From assembly GCA_900550525.1 (NCBI GenBank), contig URSN01000095.1, positions 1 through 7,398 of the forward strand: a stretch of 7,398 nucleotides of DNA. Direction: 5' to 3'. Below the pieces are notes generated by a model. That model was not told the DNA's origin. It searched no databases and was given only the letters and a program-made list of their open reading frames with translations. The first letter of the stretch is position 1. Each line of letters starts with the position of its first letter. Of this stretch, positions 6,827 through 7,398 are shown piece by piece. The translations under genes were made by a program, and so were the position numbers. The DNA comes from an uncultured Eubacteriales bacterium (GTDB taxonomy: Bacteria > Bacillota > Clostridia > Christensenellales > CAG-138).

Positions 6827-6900
6827 TACGATTCCATTACAACTAAATTACCGTTTGATAACGAAGCGGAAACAACTTTCCCCGCCCGCTGCGCTACAAT
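6827..6900 (+). promoter_or_regulatory. AT-rich upstream region with probable promoter for the permease gene
   Basis: About 50 bp (roughly 6824-6875) are much richer in A+T than anything else in this window, with several TTAC/AAC-like steps. TACAAT (6895-6900) is a good -10 candidate but has no convincing -35 at 16-18 nt. A TTGATA hexamer lies at 6855-6860, too far away to pair with it. GGAAAC (6868-6873) followed downstream by CGCTAC is loosely reminiscent of an ECF-sigma promoter, but spacing and match are imperfect. I infer a promoter or operator region without assigning the sigma factor. Confidence 0.45.
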
Positions 6901-6908
6901 GGAGGCAG

Positions 6909-6926
6909 GCGGGCGGCAGCGCCCGC
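6909..6926 (+). other. Hairpin in the predicted leader of the permease gene
   Basis: GCGGGCG (6909-6915) pairs perfectly with CGCCCGC (6920-6926) around a 4-nt loop GCAG. It lies between the candidate -10 and the ribosome binding site, so it would fall in the 5' untranslated region. No U-tract follows, so it is not a terminator. It may stabilise the leader or simply reflect the GC-rich composition. Confidence 0.4.
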
Positions 6927-6940
6927 GCAGCACCGGCATG

Positions 6941-6950
6941 AGGGGAGGGA
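6941..6950 (+). promoter_or_regulatory. Ribosome binding site that decides a TTG start
   Basis: AGGGGAGGGA is a purine-rich Shine-Dalgarno ending 7 nt before TTG at 6958. The first in-frame ATG is about 190 nt further on and would remove the first membrane segment, so TTG is the likely start. Confidence 0.7.
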
Positions 6951-6957
6951 CCGCCGC

Positions 6958-7398
6958 TTGAAACGGGCCGTTTGGGCCGCTCTGCGGCAGGCGTTTTGCG
7001 GATATGGCTTTGCAGCGGGCGTGCTCGGCACGGCGGCGGTGCTGCTGGCCGCCTCGTTTGAGGGGGTGCTGGAGGCGTACCGCGCCGGGGAGCTTGCGCC
7101 GGCGGGCCACGCGGCCGCGCTTTTGATCCGGGCCGTCTCCTCCGACGCGATGGCGCTCTCGCTCCCGCTGCTGTGCACGCTGCCGTATACCGCCTCGTTC
7201 CTCGACGACGTCAAGAGCGGCTTTATCAAGGCATACCTGCCGCGCACGAGCGTCTCCCGCTACATCGCGGGCAAGGCGGCCGCGTGCGCGCTCTCGGGCG
7301 GGATGGCGCTCTCGGGCGGCGCGCTGTGCGGCCTGCTCGCGCTGTGGCTCGTGCTGCTGCCGCGCACGGCGCGCGCGGGCGCGGCGGAGGGGCAGGGG
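6958..7398 (+). CDS. Membrane protein, probable ABC-2-type transporter permease (3' end cut by window edge)
   Basis: The first 147 codons have no stop before the window end. The protein starts (M)KRAVWAALRQAFCGYGFAAG. A hydrophobic segment at about 17-33 is followed by a polar loop (34-60), a second hydrophobic segment at about 64-80, then FLDDVKSGFIKAYLPRTSVSRYIAGK (81-106) and a third hydrophobic segment at about 107-135. The pattern of an acidic loop, 'SGFI...LPRTS..RYI.GK', then a membrane helix is what I associate with small ABC-2-type permeases of Firmicutes. This is recognition by pattern, not by search. A partner ATPase gene would be expected downstream, outside the window. It has its own upstream region and lies beyond the mtaB terminator, so it is a separate transcription unit. 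The substrate is unknown. Confidence 0.7.
   Translation, partial: MKRAVWAALRQAFCGYGFAAGVLGTAAVLLAASFEGVLEAYRAGELAPAGHAAALLIRAVSSDAMALSLPLLCTLPYTASFLDDVKSGFIKAYLPRTSVSRYIAGKAAACALSGGMALSGGALCGLLALWLVLLPRTARAGAAEGQG

Overview
The window is very GC-rich DNA, by eye around 70% and not counted. Its gene content is typical of a Bacillota/Clostridia-type chromosome. The block prmA-rsmE-mtaB is a conserved Firmicutes order (yqeT-yqeU-yqeV in Bacillus subtilis). The -35/-10 hexamers are sigma-A-like, and most genes are GC-rich at third codon positions. I infer a high-GC clostridial lineage, possibly of gut origin; the sequence alone does not fix the species. I see no phage, insertion sequence, CRISPR array, tRNA or rRNA.

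Layout. The left half (1-3595) is a minus-strand run of three genes: holA (DNA polymerase III delta subunit), then a 99-residue Dabb-family (stress-responsive A/B barrel) protein, then uvrB (nucleotide excision repair, missing only its extreme C-terminus at the window edge). Between the Dabb gene and uvrB lies an exact 74-bp-period tandem repeat of three full units. It was seeded from the 3' end of the Dabb gene, which forms a partial fourth copy. The centre (3596-3779) is a divergent promoter region. Both outward promoters have a -10 ending exactly 6 nt before the start codon, so both holA and prmA look leaderless. The right half is a plus-strand operon, prmA-rsmE-mtaB, in which each junction is a 4-nt ATGA overlap. 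It ends in a clear hairpin terminator. A strikingly AT-rich upstream region follows, and then the first 147 codons of a membrane protein resembling an ABC-2-type permease, starting at TTG behind a strong ribosome binding site.

How the genes work together. The minus-strand genes serve replication and repair: clamp loading (HolA) and damage excision (UvrB), with an uncharacterised small Dabb protein between them. The plus-strand operon modifies the translation machinery: ribosomal protein L11 methylation (PrmA), 16S rRNA m3U1498 (RsmE), and ms2t6A37 of tRNA (MtaB).

The most unusual signals are (i) the paired leaderless promoters and (ii) the 74-bp repeat array. In the array, the peptide-coding part of each copy differs from the Dabb C-terminus only synonymously apart from its start region. 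The whole array is also open in one frame from the Dabb gene into uvrB, apart from the Dabb stop codon. I did not find a new multi-gene defence or mobile system.
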